A DNA stretch of 64,000 bases, taken from an uncultured Bryobacterales bacterium. GTDB taxonomy: Bacteria > Acidobacteriota > Terriglobia > Bryobacterales > UBA6623. Location of the stretch: the NCBI GenBank assembly GCA_958295955.1, contig OY282420.1, positions 3,424,435 to 3,488,434 of the forward strand. The letters run 5' to 3'. Below are positions 51,273-59,846 of this stretch, piece by piece. Numbering within the stretch: position 1 is the first letter of the stretch; the number at the start of each line of letters is the position of its first letter. A program made the position numbers and the translations under genes. The notes under the pieces were generated by a model. It was not told where the DNA came from and searched no databases. It was given only the letters and a program-made list of their open reading frames with translations.

Positions 51273-51420
51273 CCCGGCCGGCGTCTTCCGGCCCCACGTC
51301 GCGGTGGTCGGCGGCTTCTTCGCGCCGGCCGGCAGGCCGGCCCAGGCCGGTCGGCGCCGGGGCGGAAAAATCCGAACCGGAGTCCCGGTCAGCGGCTTGC
51401 GGGTGACGGAAACCCTCGTC
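51265..51420 (+). pseudogene. Internally deleted remnant of the FAD oxidoreductase gene
   Basis: ATG 51265 overlaps the GT2 stop. The sequence follows the first 17 or so codons of the gene at 56766 (SSPAG..RPHVAVVGG), jumps roughly 570 bases to the region around 57400 (GGKIRTGVPVSGLRV), and after a second small deletion follows GGAAACCCTCG near 57510. Nothing beyond 51420 matches. The ATG-stop overlap suggests that GT2 and the oxidoreductase were once a coupled pair. Positions 51421-51532 hold no recognisable gene. Confidence 0.75.
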
Positions 51421-51532
51421 GTCGAGCGGGTATTGGATGCAGCCGTTCTGGTCGGGGTGTTCTTTCCGGGACTGCTCTGCCTCCTCCCTTCGTGGGCGTC
51501 CGTCAATCCGGCAGCCGCGAGGACGATTCCCA

Positions 51533-54184
51533 ATGCGTGAGTTGAAGAGATCGGCGACTTCAGCCGGGGGCGCCGGGGGAAACCTCTCGCCGGAAAAAGT
51601 CCGGTTGCCTGCTTGGGCGGCAGACAGGCGGCCCGACCGCTTCACCCTGCTCCTCGCCGCGGCGGCTGCGACGGCCGCGGGTCTCGTGCTCCTGCGGCAG
51701 GCCGCCTACGGACCGGAGATGGGCTGGGATGCCGTCAACTACGTCACGGCGGCCCGCAATCTCCTGGCGGGCGCCGGCCTCGTCGATTTGATTCGCCCCA
51801 TGGTGTCCTGGCCGCCGTTGTATCCGGCGCTGCTCGCCGGCGGGGGACTGTTCGGGCTCGATCCCTACGCCGTCGCCGGGCCGCTCAACGCCGTCTTCTT
51901 CGGGCTGACCGTTCTGGTCGCGGGTTGGTGGCTGCGGCGCCGGCTGCGGTCCCGTCTCCTGTGGTTGTGGGGTTGCCTCTCGATCGCGCTTGCCCTTCCG
52001 CTCGCCCACGTGGCGTCCCGGGCCGAGAGCGAGTCGGCTTTCATTCTGTTCATAACGCTCGCGCTGACGCAGATCGACGTCCACTTGGGCGGCGGCGGAC
52101 GCGCCTCCCTGCTGCGGGCGGCGGCGTTTAGCGCGGCGGCCTGCCTGACCCGCTACATGGGCGCTTCCGTGATCCTGACGGTGATCCCGCTGCTGCTCGC
52201 GGCGCGGGTTGCGCCGCGGGAGAAGATGAAGCGCATCGCCGTCTATACGCTGATTGCCGCGGCGCCGTTGGGTCTGTGGATGCTGCGGAACTTTCTGCTT
52301 GTCGGATTACCGGCCGGCGCAAGAGGCCGGGCTTTCTACTCCTTGCCCTTCATCGTGGACGAGGCGTTGCGCATCGCCGTCGGGGACTGGTGGCTTGTCG
52401 GCTTGACCGCTCCGGTCGTGTTGGCGCTCGTGTCGGCCGCCGGCTATGCGCTCCATCGCCGCTCGCAGCGGAAAAGCGACGCTCCCGTCGCTGCGGATGT
52501 TGCTTGGGGTCCGTTGTGCGTATGCGGCGGTTTTGCGCTCGCGTACCTGACGCTGCTCGTCGCCGCGATGATGTCCGGAGGCACCTGGAGTGGATTGCAG
52601 GAGAGATTCCTCGCTCCGGTGTATGTTCCGCTCCTGTTCGCGGCGCTGTTACTGCTGGACGGCGCCCTGCGGTATGCGCGGAAGACTCTTGCAGCCGTGC
52701 TGATGTTGGCGCTGCCCCTGCAGACGGCTTGGCTGGTTGTGCTCCATAAGCGCGAGATACCGCTCTGGAATGCCGGCGCGCGACAAGCGTATGCCGCGCC
52801 GCAGTGGAGGAATTCGGAAAGCTTGCAGTACATTTCAGAGGCGGCTCTGACAGGCGCGATCTGGAGCAATGCCCAGCCCGTCACGGCTTTGTACGCCGAA
52901 AGTCTGCGACGCCATTACGCCCTACCATGCGAAGCGGATCATCTACGGTTCGCATGGTCGAAAGCGCTTGGCGGCGAAGAGGCATATGTCCTCTATTTCA
53001 GGGACCCGCGGGGGGGAGGATGCGCTCAGTGGCAGGACGACGCCCTGCGCAGCCACTTGTCTCGGGATCCTTTGCTGGAGCCGGTGGCGGAGTTGGCGGA
53101 CGGCACGCTGTATCGCTTGATCGAACGCGAATCCCTGGAGTCCCGCCCCGCCATGTTCCTCAGTTCCGATGCTCCGGTGGTGGGGGGGGCGTTCGATGCC
53201 TATATCAACCGGTCCCACGGCCGGCGGCTGTTCGCGGAACCGTGGCGCTGGGAGAAAGGCGGCGATGCCGCCGGCTGGACGACCCTTCCCCTTCAACGGC
53301 CCAGCCACGCGTACACCCCCACGGTTGCCGACGTCGGGCATCGCCTGCGCGCTTCGGCGTACTACGCAGACCGGCTCGGCAATCGAGTGAAAGCGACTAC
53401 CGAGCCGTCAAAACCCGTACGGCCGGGTCTCCCGAAAGTGCTCTTGGCGCCGCCTGGAAGCGAAGAGGGCAGGGACGCGGCGGGCGCTTCCGAAGCGGAC
53501 CGCGGCATGCGTTCCAAGTACGCTGTGTATCTCCGCGGAAACAGGCTGATCTATGAGAACCGGAGTTGCGCCTGGGCAGACGAGGAGGGTACGCACTTCC
53601 CGTTGATCGTCTATTCGCCGGCTTCCGCAAGTGGAGAGCCGGAACTCGATATGCTGGATTTCGGGTGGCGCGGGAATTTCTGGAAGGGCAACGGAGTCTG
53701 CGTCGCCGAGCGCGGGCTTCCCGACAAGGACATCGTCGGCATCCAGACCGGACAGGTTGACCGCGATGGGAACCTCCTTTGGGAAATGGAGCACTGGTTC
53801 GAAGAGAAACGGCGGTGGTTTGACGACTATTGGTCGTCGGCGACTTCCGGCGAACCGGCAGTCCGCTCCGACTTTGACGTATATCTCCACGAGAACACGC
53901 TGACCTACGTCAAGGAGCCGTGCGCCTCGGCCGACACGGAGGCAAGGTTCTTCCTGCACCTGTACCCGGTTGACGGGAACGACCTTCCCGACCGGCGCCG
54001 GCAATACGGCTTTGACAACCTGGACTTCGATTTCGACGAGCGCGGCGTGATATTCGACGGGAAGTGTATGGTGACGGCAGCTCTCCCTGAATATGATATT
54101 GCCCGCATCGTGACCGGCCAGTATGTACACGTGGAAGGCGGTTTCACCCACCTGTGGGAAGCGGAGATACGCCTTGATGAGTAG
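51533..54184 (+). CDS. Polytopic glycosyltransferase with Ig-like domain and two modules (full-length form)
   Basis: An 883-residue protein, the intact version of the architecture seen broken at 47187-49832. It begins MRELKRSATSAGGAGG. The first external loop is MGWDAVNYVTAARNLLAGAGLV with the catalytic-type Asp. About ten helices follow. The Ig-like domain is at about residues 535-630 (YTPTVADVGHRLRASAYYAD), with a divergent module at about 659-773 and a standard module at about 774-883. The ATG at 51533 is chosen because it matches the paralogue's start; a longer frame from 51437 would read through the oxidoreductase remnant. It is predicted to transfer a sugar from a polyprenyl phosphate outside the membrane, with the modules also outside. 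Confidence 0.82.
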   Translation: MRELKRSATSAGGAGGNLSPEKVRLPAWAADRRPDRFTLLLAAAAATAAGLVLLRQAAYGPEMGWDAVNYVTAARNLLAGAGLVDLIRPMVSWPPLYPALLAGGGLFGLDPYAVAGPLNAVFFGLTVLVAGWWLRRRLRSRLLWLWGCLSIALALPLAHVASRAESESAFILFITLALTQIDVHLGGGGRASLLRAAAFSAAACLTRYMGASVILTVIPLLLAARVAPREKMKRIAVYTLIAAAPLGLWMLRNFLLVGLPAGARGRAFYSLPFIVDEALRIAVGDWWLVGLTAPVVLALVSAAGYALHRRSQRKSDAPVAADVAWGPLCVCGGFALAYLTLLVAAMMSGGTWSGLQERFLAPVYVPLLFAALLLLDGALRYARKTLAAVLMLALPLQTAWLVVLHKREIPLWNAGARQAYAAPQWRNSESLQYISEAALTGAIWSNAQPVTALYAESLRRHYALPCEADHLRFAWSKALGGEEAYVLYFRDPRGGGCAQWQDDALRSHLSRDPLLEPVAELADGTLYRLIERESLESRPAMFLSSDAPVVGGAFDAYINRSHGRRLFAEPWRWEKGGDAAGWTTLPLQRPSHAYTPTVADVGHRLRASAYYADRLGNRVKATTEPSKPVRPGLPKVLLAPPGSEEGRDAAGASEADRGMRSKYAVYLRGNRLIYENRSCAWADEEGTHFPLIVYSPASASGEPELDMLDFGWRGNFWKGNGVCVAERGLPDKDIVGIQTGQVDRDGNLLWEMEHWFEEKRRWFDDYWSSATSGEPAVRSDFDVYLHENTLTYVKEPCASADTEARFFLHLYPVDGNDLPDRRRQYGFDNLDFDFDERGVIFDGKCMVTAALPEYDIARIVTGQYVHVEGGFTHLWEAEIRLDE
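53507..53851 (+). repeat. Divergent module copy 5
   Basis: The counterpart of copy 3 within the full-length gene: MRSKYAVYLRGNRLIYENRSC ... GNGVCVAERGLPDKDIVGIQTGQ ... LLWEME. Both cysteines are kept. Codon-level similarity to copy 3 shows that the two glycosyltransferases arose by duplication of the whole gene. Confidence 0.72.
53852..54184 (+). repeat. Module copy 6
   Basis: A standard copy, EPAVRSDFDVYLHENTL to RLDE and the stop, with YVKEPC, GFDNLDF and DGKC. The last codons CTT GAT GAG TAG overlap the ATG of an oxidoreductase remnant. Confidence 0.9.
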
Positions 54185-54275
54185 CCCGGCCGTCGTCTCC
54201 CGGCCCCACGTCGCAGTGATCGGCGGCGGCTTCTGCGGGCTCGCCGCGGCCTACGAGTTGGGCCGGCGCGGCGGC
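54178..54275 (+). pseudogene. 5' fragment of the FAD oxidoreductase gene
   Basis: ATG 54178 overlaps the preceding stop, and the next 30 or so codons (SSPAVVSRPHVAVIGGGFCGLAAAYELGRRG) are nearly identical to the intact gene at 56766. The match ends near 54275, and an unrelated Arg-rich stretch leads into the next glycosyltransferase. Only the Rossmann glycine motif remains. Confidence 0.8.
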
Positions 54276-54343
54276 ATCCCGCCCGGCGCACGCCGAACTT
54301 CCGCAACGACAACGGTCCAGGCGGGGACCGCGAGGGAGTCCCG

Positions 54344-56776
54344 GTGCGAGCGATAGGGATGCGCGCTGCGCTCCGGCGCATCGCCGATTTCGGCCGCAAC
54401 CGCAAGGCGTGTCTATACTACGCGGCCTGCGTCGTCTTGCTTGTCGCCGCGGCGGGGCTGCGCTTCCATGAACTGTCGGGGGATTCCGTATGGGCCGACG
54501 AAGCGGTTGCCTCCAGTAATTCGAGTGGCGCCCTCTCGGAGGTAGTCCCCAATACTCGCAACAAAAACTCTTCCCCGATCCTGTACCCTCTGGTGCTGTG
54601 GGCGGTCCAGAAAGTGGATGTCTCGGCCTTCAGCATCCGCGTTCTGCCGGCGACGGCCGGCGTCTTGACCGTGGCCGTGATGCTCTTTTTGCTGCCGGGC
54701 CTCGGGGTCGCTCGGGGAGCTGCGTTTCTGGCGGCTCTGCTCTCTACCCTTTCCGTCCAAGCAATCCGGCACGCTCAGGATGCGCGGGAATATTCCATTG
54801 ACGCGCTGCTGGCTGTGCTGCTGATAGCGGGACTGCTGTGGTATTTGCGGGACGGCAGGAAGGCCCTGCTCTGCGTTTCGCTGTTCCTCGCGCCGTTGCT
54901 CCAGTACGGTTTGGTTTTATTCGGCGCCGCCGTAATGGGCGCCGCTATAGTTCTACCCCCCCCCTCAATTTTGGCTGCGCCGGAAGGGAATTCATACCTC
55001 AGCCGGCTTCGCAATTGGTTCAAGCCGCGCATCGCGCTGGTCCGGCCCGCAGGGTGCTTTCTGGCGGGGTGCGCCATAAGCTACGCGGTCACTTTGCGCT
55101 ATCAATGGCATGGTGATCTGAGCTTCGGCCCGGATGGCTATTTATCGGCATATTACTATCAGGGAGAATTCGATGCGCACTCGATCTTCGAGTTTTCGAT
55201 TTATGGGATTTGGAGTTTATTGACCTTTCATTTGCCGGAGGCTGTGGCGATAGCTGCGCTTACGGCCGGCGCGCTCCTCCTGGTCGCGGCGTTGCTCGGC
55301 AAGTTTCAAGGCAAGTTTCCAGACCGGGCCGTCGCCGTTTTATTTTCGCTTTGCCTTGCAATTTCCGTCGGCGCTGCCGTGCTGGGCATATATCCCCTGG
55401 GCGGGACTCGCCATGTTATCTATCTGGGGCCGATTGTTTTCCTGGCGGTGGGCGTGGCGTTTCATGGGGGCGTCGGCGGTCTGGCCGGGCCGACCCGCCG
55501 GGGGTGGCCGGCGCCGGCGTTGGTCGCCGCGGCCGCCGTCGCCATAGCGCTGGCCGGAATGGACGCCATGAGGCAGGACAATCCGTACGAGACGAAGCAA
55601 AACATCAAATCCGTTCTTGCCTTTTTGGAAGAACGGGTGCGGGAAGATGACCTGGTTTACGTCGGCCAGTGGGCAGTCCCGGACCTCCGGTTCTATCAGG
55701 AAAAAAGGGAAAGGCCGGACAATTACTACTCCAACTACTACTATGGAAACCACTTGTGTGGTCTTTCCAGCAAACCATGTCGCCGGGAGCTGACCGATTT
55801 ATTAGTCTTATTGTCCCCTGATCTCCCCAATAGAATCTTCCTGGTCCATCAGCGCGGATCAATGGAATCAATAGAGGGATGGGATCTGATGGGAGAGCAC
55901 TTTTCAGTTGAGCGTTTCCTTGCTGACGGTGACGGAAAGTTCAATATCTCTCTGATTACGAACGTTAAAGAGTCCATTGAAGCGGCGCTCCGTTCCGGTT
56001 ACGAGGCGGTGCTATCCGGCGAACCGGCAGTCCACGTCGACTTTGACATATACATCAACGACAACACGCTGACCTACGTCAAGGAACCGTGCGCCCCCGC
56101 CGACACGGAGGCGCGGTTCTTGCTGCACCTGCACCCGGTTGACGCGAACGACCTGCCCGACCGGCGCCGGCAATACGGCTTTGACAACCTGGACTTCGAT
56201 TTCGATGAGCGCGGCGTGATATTCGACGGGAAGTGTATGACGAGAGTCCCTCTCCCTGAGTATGATATTACTCGTATCGTGACCGGTCAATACGTGGTGC
56301 GGCGCGTGTTAGGCGGTTTCAAGCGCTTCTGGGAAGTAGAGATGCGCCTTGATGACGGTGTTGCTGTGATTGTGAACGCCAAAGAGTCCAAAAAGTCTTT
56401 CGAAGCGGCGCTCCGTTCCGACTACGAGACGTTAGTAGCCGGCGAACCCGTAATGCGCTCAGACTTTGACGTATATCTCAGCGAAGACACGCTGACCTAC
56501 GTCAAGGAGCCGTGCTCCCGCGCCGACACGGAGGCGACGTTCTTTCTGCATCTGCACCCGGTTGACGGGAACGACCTGTCCGACCGGCGCCGGCAATACG
56601 GCTTCGACAACCGGGACTTCGATTTCGACGAGCGCGGCGTGATATCCGACGGGAAGTGTATGGCGAGAATCCCTCTTCCGGGGTATGCTATTGCCGGCAT
56701 CGGGACCGGTCAATACGTACCAGCGGAAGGCGGTTTCAAGCACCTCTGGGAGGAGGAGATACGCCTTGACGAGTAG
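54344..56776 (+). CDS. Polytopic glycosyltransferase with two tandem C-terminal modules
   Basis: An 810-residue GT39-like membrane protein (GTG 54344; ATG at 54359 also possible) of a different lineage from its neighbours. The first loop is SGDSVWADEAVASSNSSG with the classical ADE acidic pair. It has about ten helices and a soluble region (YVGQWAVPDLRFYQEKRERPDN). There is no Ig-like domain. Two standard modules follow in tandem at 56021-56353 and 56444-56776, each preceded by a similar linker (NVKESIEAALRSGYEAVLSGEP and NAKESKKSFEAALRSDYETLVAGEP). The whole linker-plus-module unit was therefore duplicated. It is probably involved in surface glycan assembly. Confidence 0.8.
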   Translation: MRAIGMRAALRRIADFGRNRKACLYYAACVVLLVAAAGLRFHELSGDSVWADEAVASSNSSGALSEVVPNTRNKNSSPILYPLVLWAVQKVDVSAFSIRVLPATAGVLTVAVMLFLLPGLGVARGAAFLAALLSTLSVQAIRHAQDAREYSIDALLAVLLIAGLLWYLRDGRKALLCVSLFLAPLLQYGLVLFGAAVMGAAIVLPPPSILAAPEGNSYLSRLRNWFKPRIALVRPAGCFLAGCAISYAVTLRYQWHGDLSFGPDGYLSAYYYQGEFDAHSIFEFSIYGIWSLLTFHLPEAVAIAALTAGALLLVAALLGKFQGKFPDRAVAVLFSLCLAISVGAAVLGIYPLGGTRHVIYLGPIVFLAVGVAFHGGVGGLAGPTRRGWPAPALVAAAAVAIALAGMDAMRQDNPYETKQNIKSVLAFLEERVREDDLVYVGQWAVPDLRFYQEKRERPDNYYSNYYYGNHLCGLSSKPCRRELTDLLVLLSPDLPNRIFLVHQRGSMESIEGWDLMGEHFSVERFLADGDGKFNISLITNVKESIEAALRSGYEAVLSGEPAVHVDFDIYINDNTLTYVKEPCAPADTEARFLLHLHPVDANDLPDRRRQYGFDNLDFDFDERGVIFDGKCMTRVPLPEYDITRIVTGQYVVRRVLGGFKRFWEVEMRLDDGVAVIVNAKESKKSFEAALRSDYETLVAGEPVMRSDFDVYLSEDTLTYVKEPCSRADTEATFFLHLHPVDGNDLSDRRRQYGFDNRDFDFDERGVISDGKCMARIPLPGYAIAGIGTGQYVPAEGGFKHLWEEEIRLDE
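56021..56353 (+). repeat. Module copy 7
   Basis: A standard copy with YVKEPC, GFDNLDF and DGKC. Its end (GTGACCGGTCAATACGTGGT onwards, 56279-56350) is nearly base-for-base the same as the partial module at the right edge of the window on the opposite strand. Confidence 0.9.
56444..56776 (+). repeat. Module copy 8
   Basis: A standard copy, EPVMRSDFDVYLSEDTL to RLDE and the stop. It has YVKEPC and DGKC (as SDGKC), with GFDNRDF in place of GFDNLDF. Confidence 0.9.
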
Positions 56777-58109
56777 CCCGGCCGGCGCCTCCCGGCCCCA
56801 CGTCGCGGTGATCGGCGGCGGCTTCTGCGGGCTCGCCGCGGCCTACGAGTTGGGCCGGCGCGGCGTCCGCGCCACGGTGCTGGAACGGGACGCCGAAATC
56901 GGCGGCCTGGCCGGCAGCTTTCCCGTCGGCGGCGCGCGGCTGGAGAAGTTTTACCACCACTGGTTCACCAACGACGTCCACGTGATGGAACTCATCGCGG
57001 AATTGGGGCTGTCCGACCAAGTGCTGACGCGGCCTACCCGGACCGGCGCGTACTACGCCCACGACTTCTTCAAGCTCTCGACGCCCCTCGATCTGCTGCG
57101 CTTTTCGCCGCTGCCGTTCCCGGACCGCCTCCGGCTCGGGCTGCTGGCGTTGCGGGCGCGCCGGGTGCGGGACCAGCGCGCCCTCGAAGACCGCGCCGCC
57201 GCCGACTGGCTGCGCGAGATGGGCGGCGAGCGGGTCTATCGGGTGGTCTGGGAGCCGCTGCTGCGGGGCAAGTTCGGCGATCTGGCGGAAGAGGTGGCGG
57301 CGGTCTGGTTCTGGAACAAGCTCAAGCTGCGGGGCGGCAGCCGCGGCAGGGGCGGCGGGGAACGGCTGGCCTACTACAAGGGCGGTTTCTCCGCGCTGGC
57401 CGACAGGCTGGCCCAGGCCATCCGGGGACAGGGCGGAGAAATCCGAACCGGAGTTCGGGTCAGCGGCTTGCAGGTGGACGCCGGGCGGGCGGTCGGGGTG
57501 GCCGCGCCGGCGGAAACCCTCGCCGCCGACGCGGTGATCGCGACGCCGGCGCTGCCCATCGTCGCCGATCTCGTGGCGCCTCACGCGCCGGGCGAGTACG
57601 TGGACGGCCTGCGGCGCATCCGCTATCTGGCCAATGTCTGCGTCGTGCTCGAGCTCGACCGCAGCCTGTCGGACCTCTACTGGCTGAACGTCAATGACCC
57701 CGGTTTCCCCTTCGTGGGAGTCATCGAGCACACCAACTTCGAGCCGGCATCGACCTATGCCGGGCGGCGCATCGTGTATTTGTCCCGCTATCTGCCCGAG
57801 AGCGACGCGCTCTGGCGGATGCCGGACGCGGATGTGGTCGCGTTCACGCTCGAACACCTGCGGCGGATGTTTCCCGATCTGACGGACGACCGGATTCTCG
57901 CCGCGCACGTCTGGCGCGCACAATATGCCCAGCCCGTCGTGGAGCGGGGCTACCGTCGGCTGATCCCCGCTACGCGCACGCCTGTGACGAACCTGTTTCT
58001 GGCGACCATGGCCCAGATCTATCCGCAAGACCGAGGCACGAACTATGCGATCCGGCAGGGCCGGGAGGTTGCCCGGGCCGTTGCGGCGGCGTTGGCCGGC
58101 GCCGTGTGA
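56766..58109 (+). CDS. FAD-dependent oxidoreductase (protoporphyrinogen oxidase/UGM-like)
   Basis: A 447-residue flavoprotein. It has the dinucleotide motif VAVIGGGFCGLAAAYELGRRG and then LERDAEIGGLAGSF near the N-terminus, a central substrate region, and a C-terminal FAD contact (ATMAQIYPQDRGTNYAIRQGREVARAVAAAL). Close relatives occur in glycan loci beside GT2 enzymes; whether they act on a nucleotide sugar, a lipid-linked sugar or something else is not established. Start codon: the position that is ATG in both remnants (51265, 54178) is ACG here, so translation must begin at TTG 56766 just before it, overlapping the previous gene's stop. Confidence 0.88.
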   Translation: MTSSPAGASRPHVAVIGGGFCGLAAAYELGRRGVRATVLERDAEIGGLAGSFPVGGARLEKFYHHWFTNDVHVMELIAELGLSDQVLTRPTRTGAYYAHDFFKLSTPLDLLRFSPLPFPDRLRLGLLALRARRVRDQRALEDRAAADWLREMGGERVYRVVWEPLLRGKFGDLAEEVAAVWFWNKLKLRGGSRGRGGGERLAYYKGGFSALADRLAQAIRGQGGEIRTGVRVSGLQVDAGRAVGVAAPAETLAADAVIATPALPIVADLVAPHAPGEYVDGLRRIRYLANVCVVLELDRSLSDLYWLNVNDPGFPFVGVIEHTNFEPASTYAGRRIVYLSRYLPESDALWRMPDADVVAFTLEHLRRMFPDLTDDRILAAHVWRAQYAQPVVERGYRRLIPATRTPVTNLFLATMAQIYPQDRGTNYAIRQGREVARAVAAALAGAV

Positions 58110-58132
58110 GATAAAATCGGAAGCGCCGGCCG

Positions 58133-58246
58133 GTGCGCGAGCTTCCGGAGTATGATATTGCCTGCATCGGCGCCGGCCAATACGTGACGCGCGTGGGAGG
58201 CGGTTTCAACCGCCTGTGGGAAACGGAGTTCCGTCTTGAACAGTAA
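58133..58246 (+). repeat. Module fragment, copy 9 (last 37 residues)
   Basis: Only the C-terminal part (VRELPEYDIACIGAGQYVTRV ... LWETEFRLEQ) is present, directly before the intact deacetylase gene. Its stop (TAA 58244-58246) overlaps the TTG start of that gene, exactly as full modules overlap the deacetylase remnants. Confidence 0.85.
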
Positions 58247-59396
58247 CGGGAACGGCCTGCAAGTCTGCGCACTGCCCCGCGCGCCCTTTCCCCGGCAGTG
58301 GGCGTTGTTATGCGGCGTTTTGGTCCTGGCGGCGGGATGCCGGCCCCAAGCAGGGGACGCCCCCCTGAACGCATCGGTCGCAAAGTGGTTCGACAATCAC
58401 CCCGCCGCCATCTCGATTACCAACGATGACTGGCCCACCCCGGGAAGGGAACCGGACATAGACAGCTACGTGATGGAGCACGGCCTCGCAATGGGCTATG
58501 AAATTGTGACCGGGAATACCTTTTACGGCGATCGCGTGTTCAGCGGGCCTGACGATGAGCGGATCGTCTATCTGCTGTCGGAGCTGGTTCCCAAGGGGCT
58601 TAGCTATTTCGGGCATGGGCACAATCACATCGACCACGACGAACTATCTTACGAAGAGGCGCTCGAATCGTTCCAAGCCAACTATGACCTCATGAAAGAT
58701 TGGGGAATGAAGCCCGTCGCCTACGCCTATCCAAGAAGCGCCGGGTTCGAAGCAGAGACGCAACGGGCTTTGGAGGCTGCCGGATTTTTGAGCGGCAGAC
58801 TGGTGACCACGAACCCCGACGACTTTTACAACATCCCGGGGGACCGGTTAGCGCCGGATAATTGGTTTGGCTTGTGGTCGTTGGAGATGGAAAGCATCGA
58901 GTTTCAAGGCCGCGATAACTGCATCAATGACAATGACGACTTGACGCCGATCCTGGATGAGGCGTTGGAGCGGACCGCGTGGATCATATTGACCTACCAC
59001 GCCATCGGACAGTCTGAATGGTGGGGATGGTACGACTGGGACGAATTCCGTAAAGACGTTCAATCAATCGCGGCGCGGGATTTCTGGACGGCGTCGATGA
59101 ACGACGTAACCTTGTATGCCAGGGAGAGGGAGAAGGCCGAGATAGCGGTTGAAGTATTCGAGGACGACCTCGGAGGAGCCCAAAGGATCGAGATGACCCT
59201 CTCGGACGGACTGGACAACGCGACCTTCGATCATCCGCTGACGATACTGTTCGAACAGCCAACGGATTGGTTGGGCGCGCCCTTCACCGTTTCTCAGGAT
59301 GGTGAGTTGCTGCATGAACTTGTGTTCGACACGAAGACCGTCATGCTCTCATTGAAGCCCAACGAGAGGCCCTATGTGCTGCGCCCGCGCCCTTGA
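58236..59396 (+). CDS. Polysaccharide deacetylase-like lipoprotein
   Basis: A 386-residue protein starting at TTG 58236 inside the end of a module fragment. A signal peptide ends with the lipobox LAAGC (Cys 35), so it is a lipoprotein needing Lgt and LspA. The NodB-like domain shows a first-motif equivalent SITNDDWP (Asp 64/65), a His cluster GHGHNHIDHDE (127-135), YAYPRSAG (163-170) and ILTYHAIG late in the chain. A beta-rich C-terminal domain follows. It probably removes acyl groups from an exported glycan. The intact gene is the parent of two deleted remnants at 46730 and 49822. Family membership is likely, but the substrate is unknown. Confidence 0.82.
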   Translation: MNSNGNGLQVCALPRAPFPRQWALLCGVLVLAAGCRPQAGDAPLNASVAKWFDNHPAAISITNDDWPTPGREPDIDSYVMEHGLAMGYEIVTGNTFYGDRVFSGPDDERIVYLLSELVPKGLSYFGHGHNHIDHDELSYEEALESFQANYDLMKDWGMKPVAYAYPRSAGFEAETQRALEAAGFLSGRLVTTNPDDFYNIPGDRLAPDNWFGLWSLEMESIEFQGRDNCINDNDDLTPILDEALERTAWIILTYHAIGQSEWWGWYDWDEFRKDVQSIAARDFWTASMNDVTLYAREREKAEIAVEVFEDDLGGAQRIEMTLSDGLDNATFDHPLTILFEQPTDWLGAPFTVSQDGELLHELVFDTKTVMLSLKPNERPYVLRPRP

Positions 59397-59491
59397 CCGC
59401 TTCATCGCCGACAAGCTCGTCGCCGCGCTTGAAACCGTCCCCGCACGCGCGCCGCGGATCGTTCAGTGCGCAGACTTGCAGGCCGTTCCCG
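59397..59491. other. Convergent gap containing shuffled fragments
   Basis: Between the plus-strand deacetylase and the minus-strand glycosyltransferase. Positions 59414-59446 resemble codons 42-52 of the GT2 gene (LVAALEAVPA; 50365-50399). Positions 59469-59491 are the reverse complement of the module-end/deacetylase-start sequence (AACGGCCTGCAAGTCTGCGC). No terminator-like hairpin with a T-run was seen. Confidence 0.6.
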
Positions 59492-59846
59492 TTACCGTTC
59501 AAGGCGGAACTCCGCTTCCCAGAGGTGGTGGAAACCGCCTTCCACGGGTATGTACTGGCCGGTGTAGATACGGGTAATATCATATTCGGGGAGAGGGATT
59601 CTCACCATGCATCTCCCGTCGAACATCAAGCCGCGCCCGTCGAATATCAAGCCGTGCCCGTCGAAATCGAAGTCCAGGTTGTCAAAGCCGTACTGCTTGC
59701 GCCAGATGGGGAGGTCGTTCGCGTCAACCGGGTACAGGTGGAGGAAGAACGATGGTTCAACGTCCTCCGGGCTGCATTGGTCCTTCACGTAGATGAGGCT
59801 GTTCTCGATGAGATACGCATCCCAGTCGGAGCGGATGACCGGCGGG
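59492..59846 (-). repeat. Module copy 10
   Basis: A standard module on the minus strand: PPVIRSDWDAYLIENSLIYVKDQC ... GFDNLDFDFDGHG ... DGRCMVRIPLPEYDITRIYTGQY ... LWEAEFRLER. It contains a seven-residue internal duplication, GLIFDGR-GLMFDGR. Both cysteines are kept. Confidence 0.9.
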
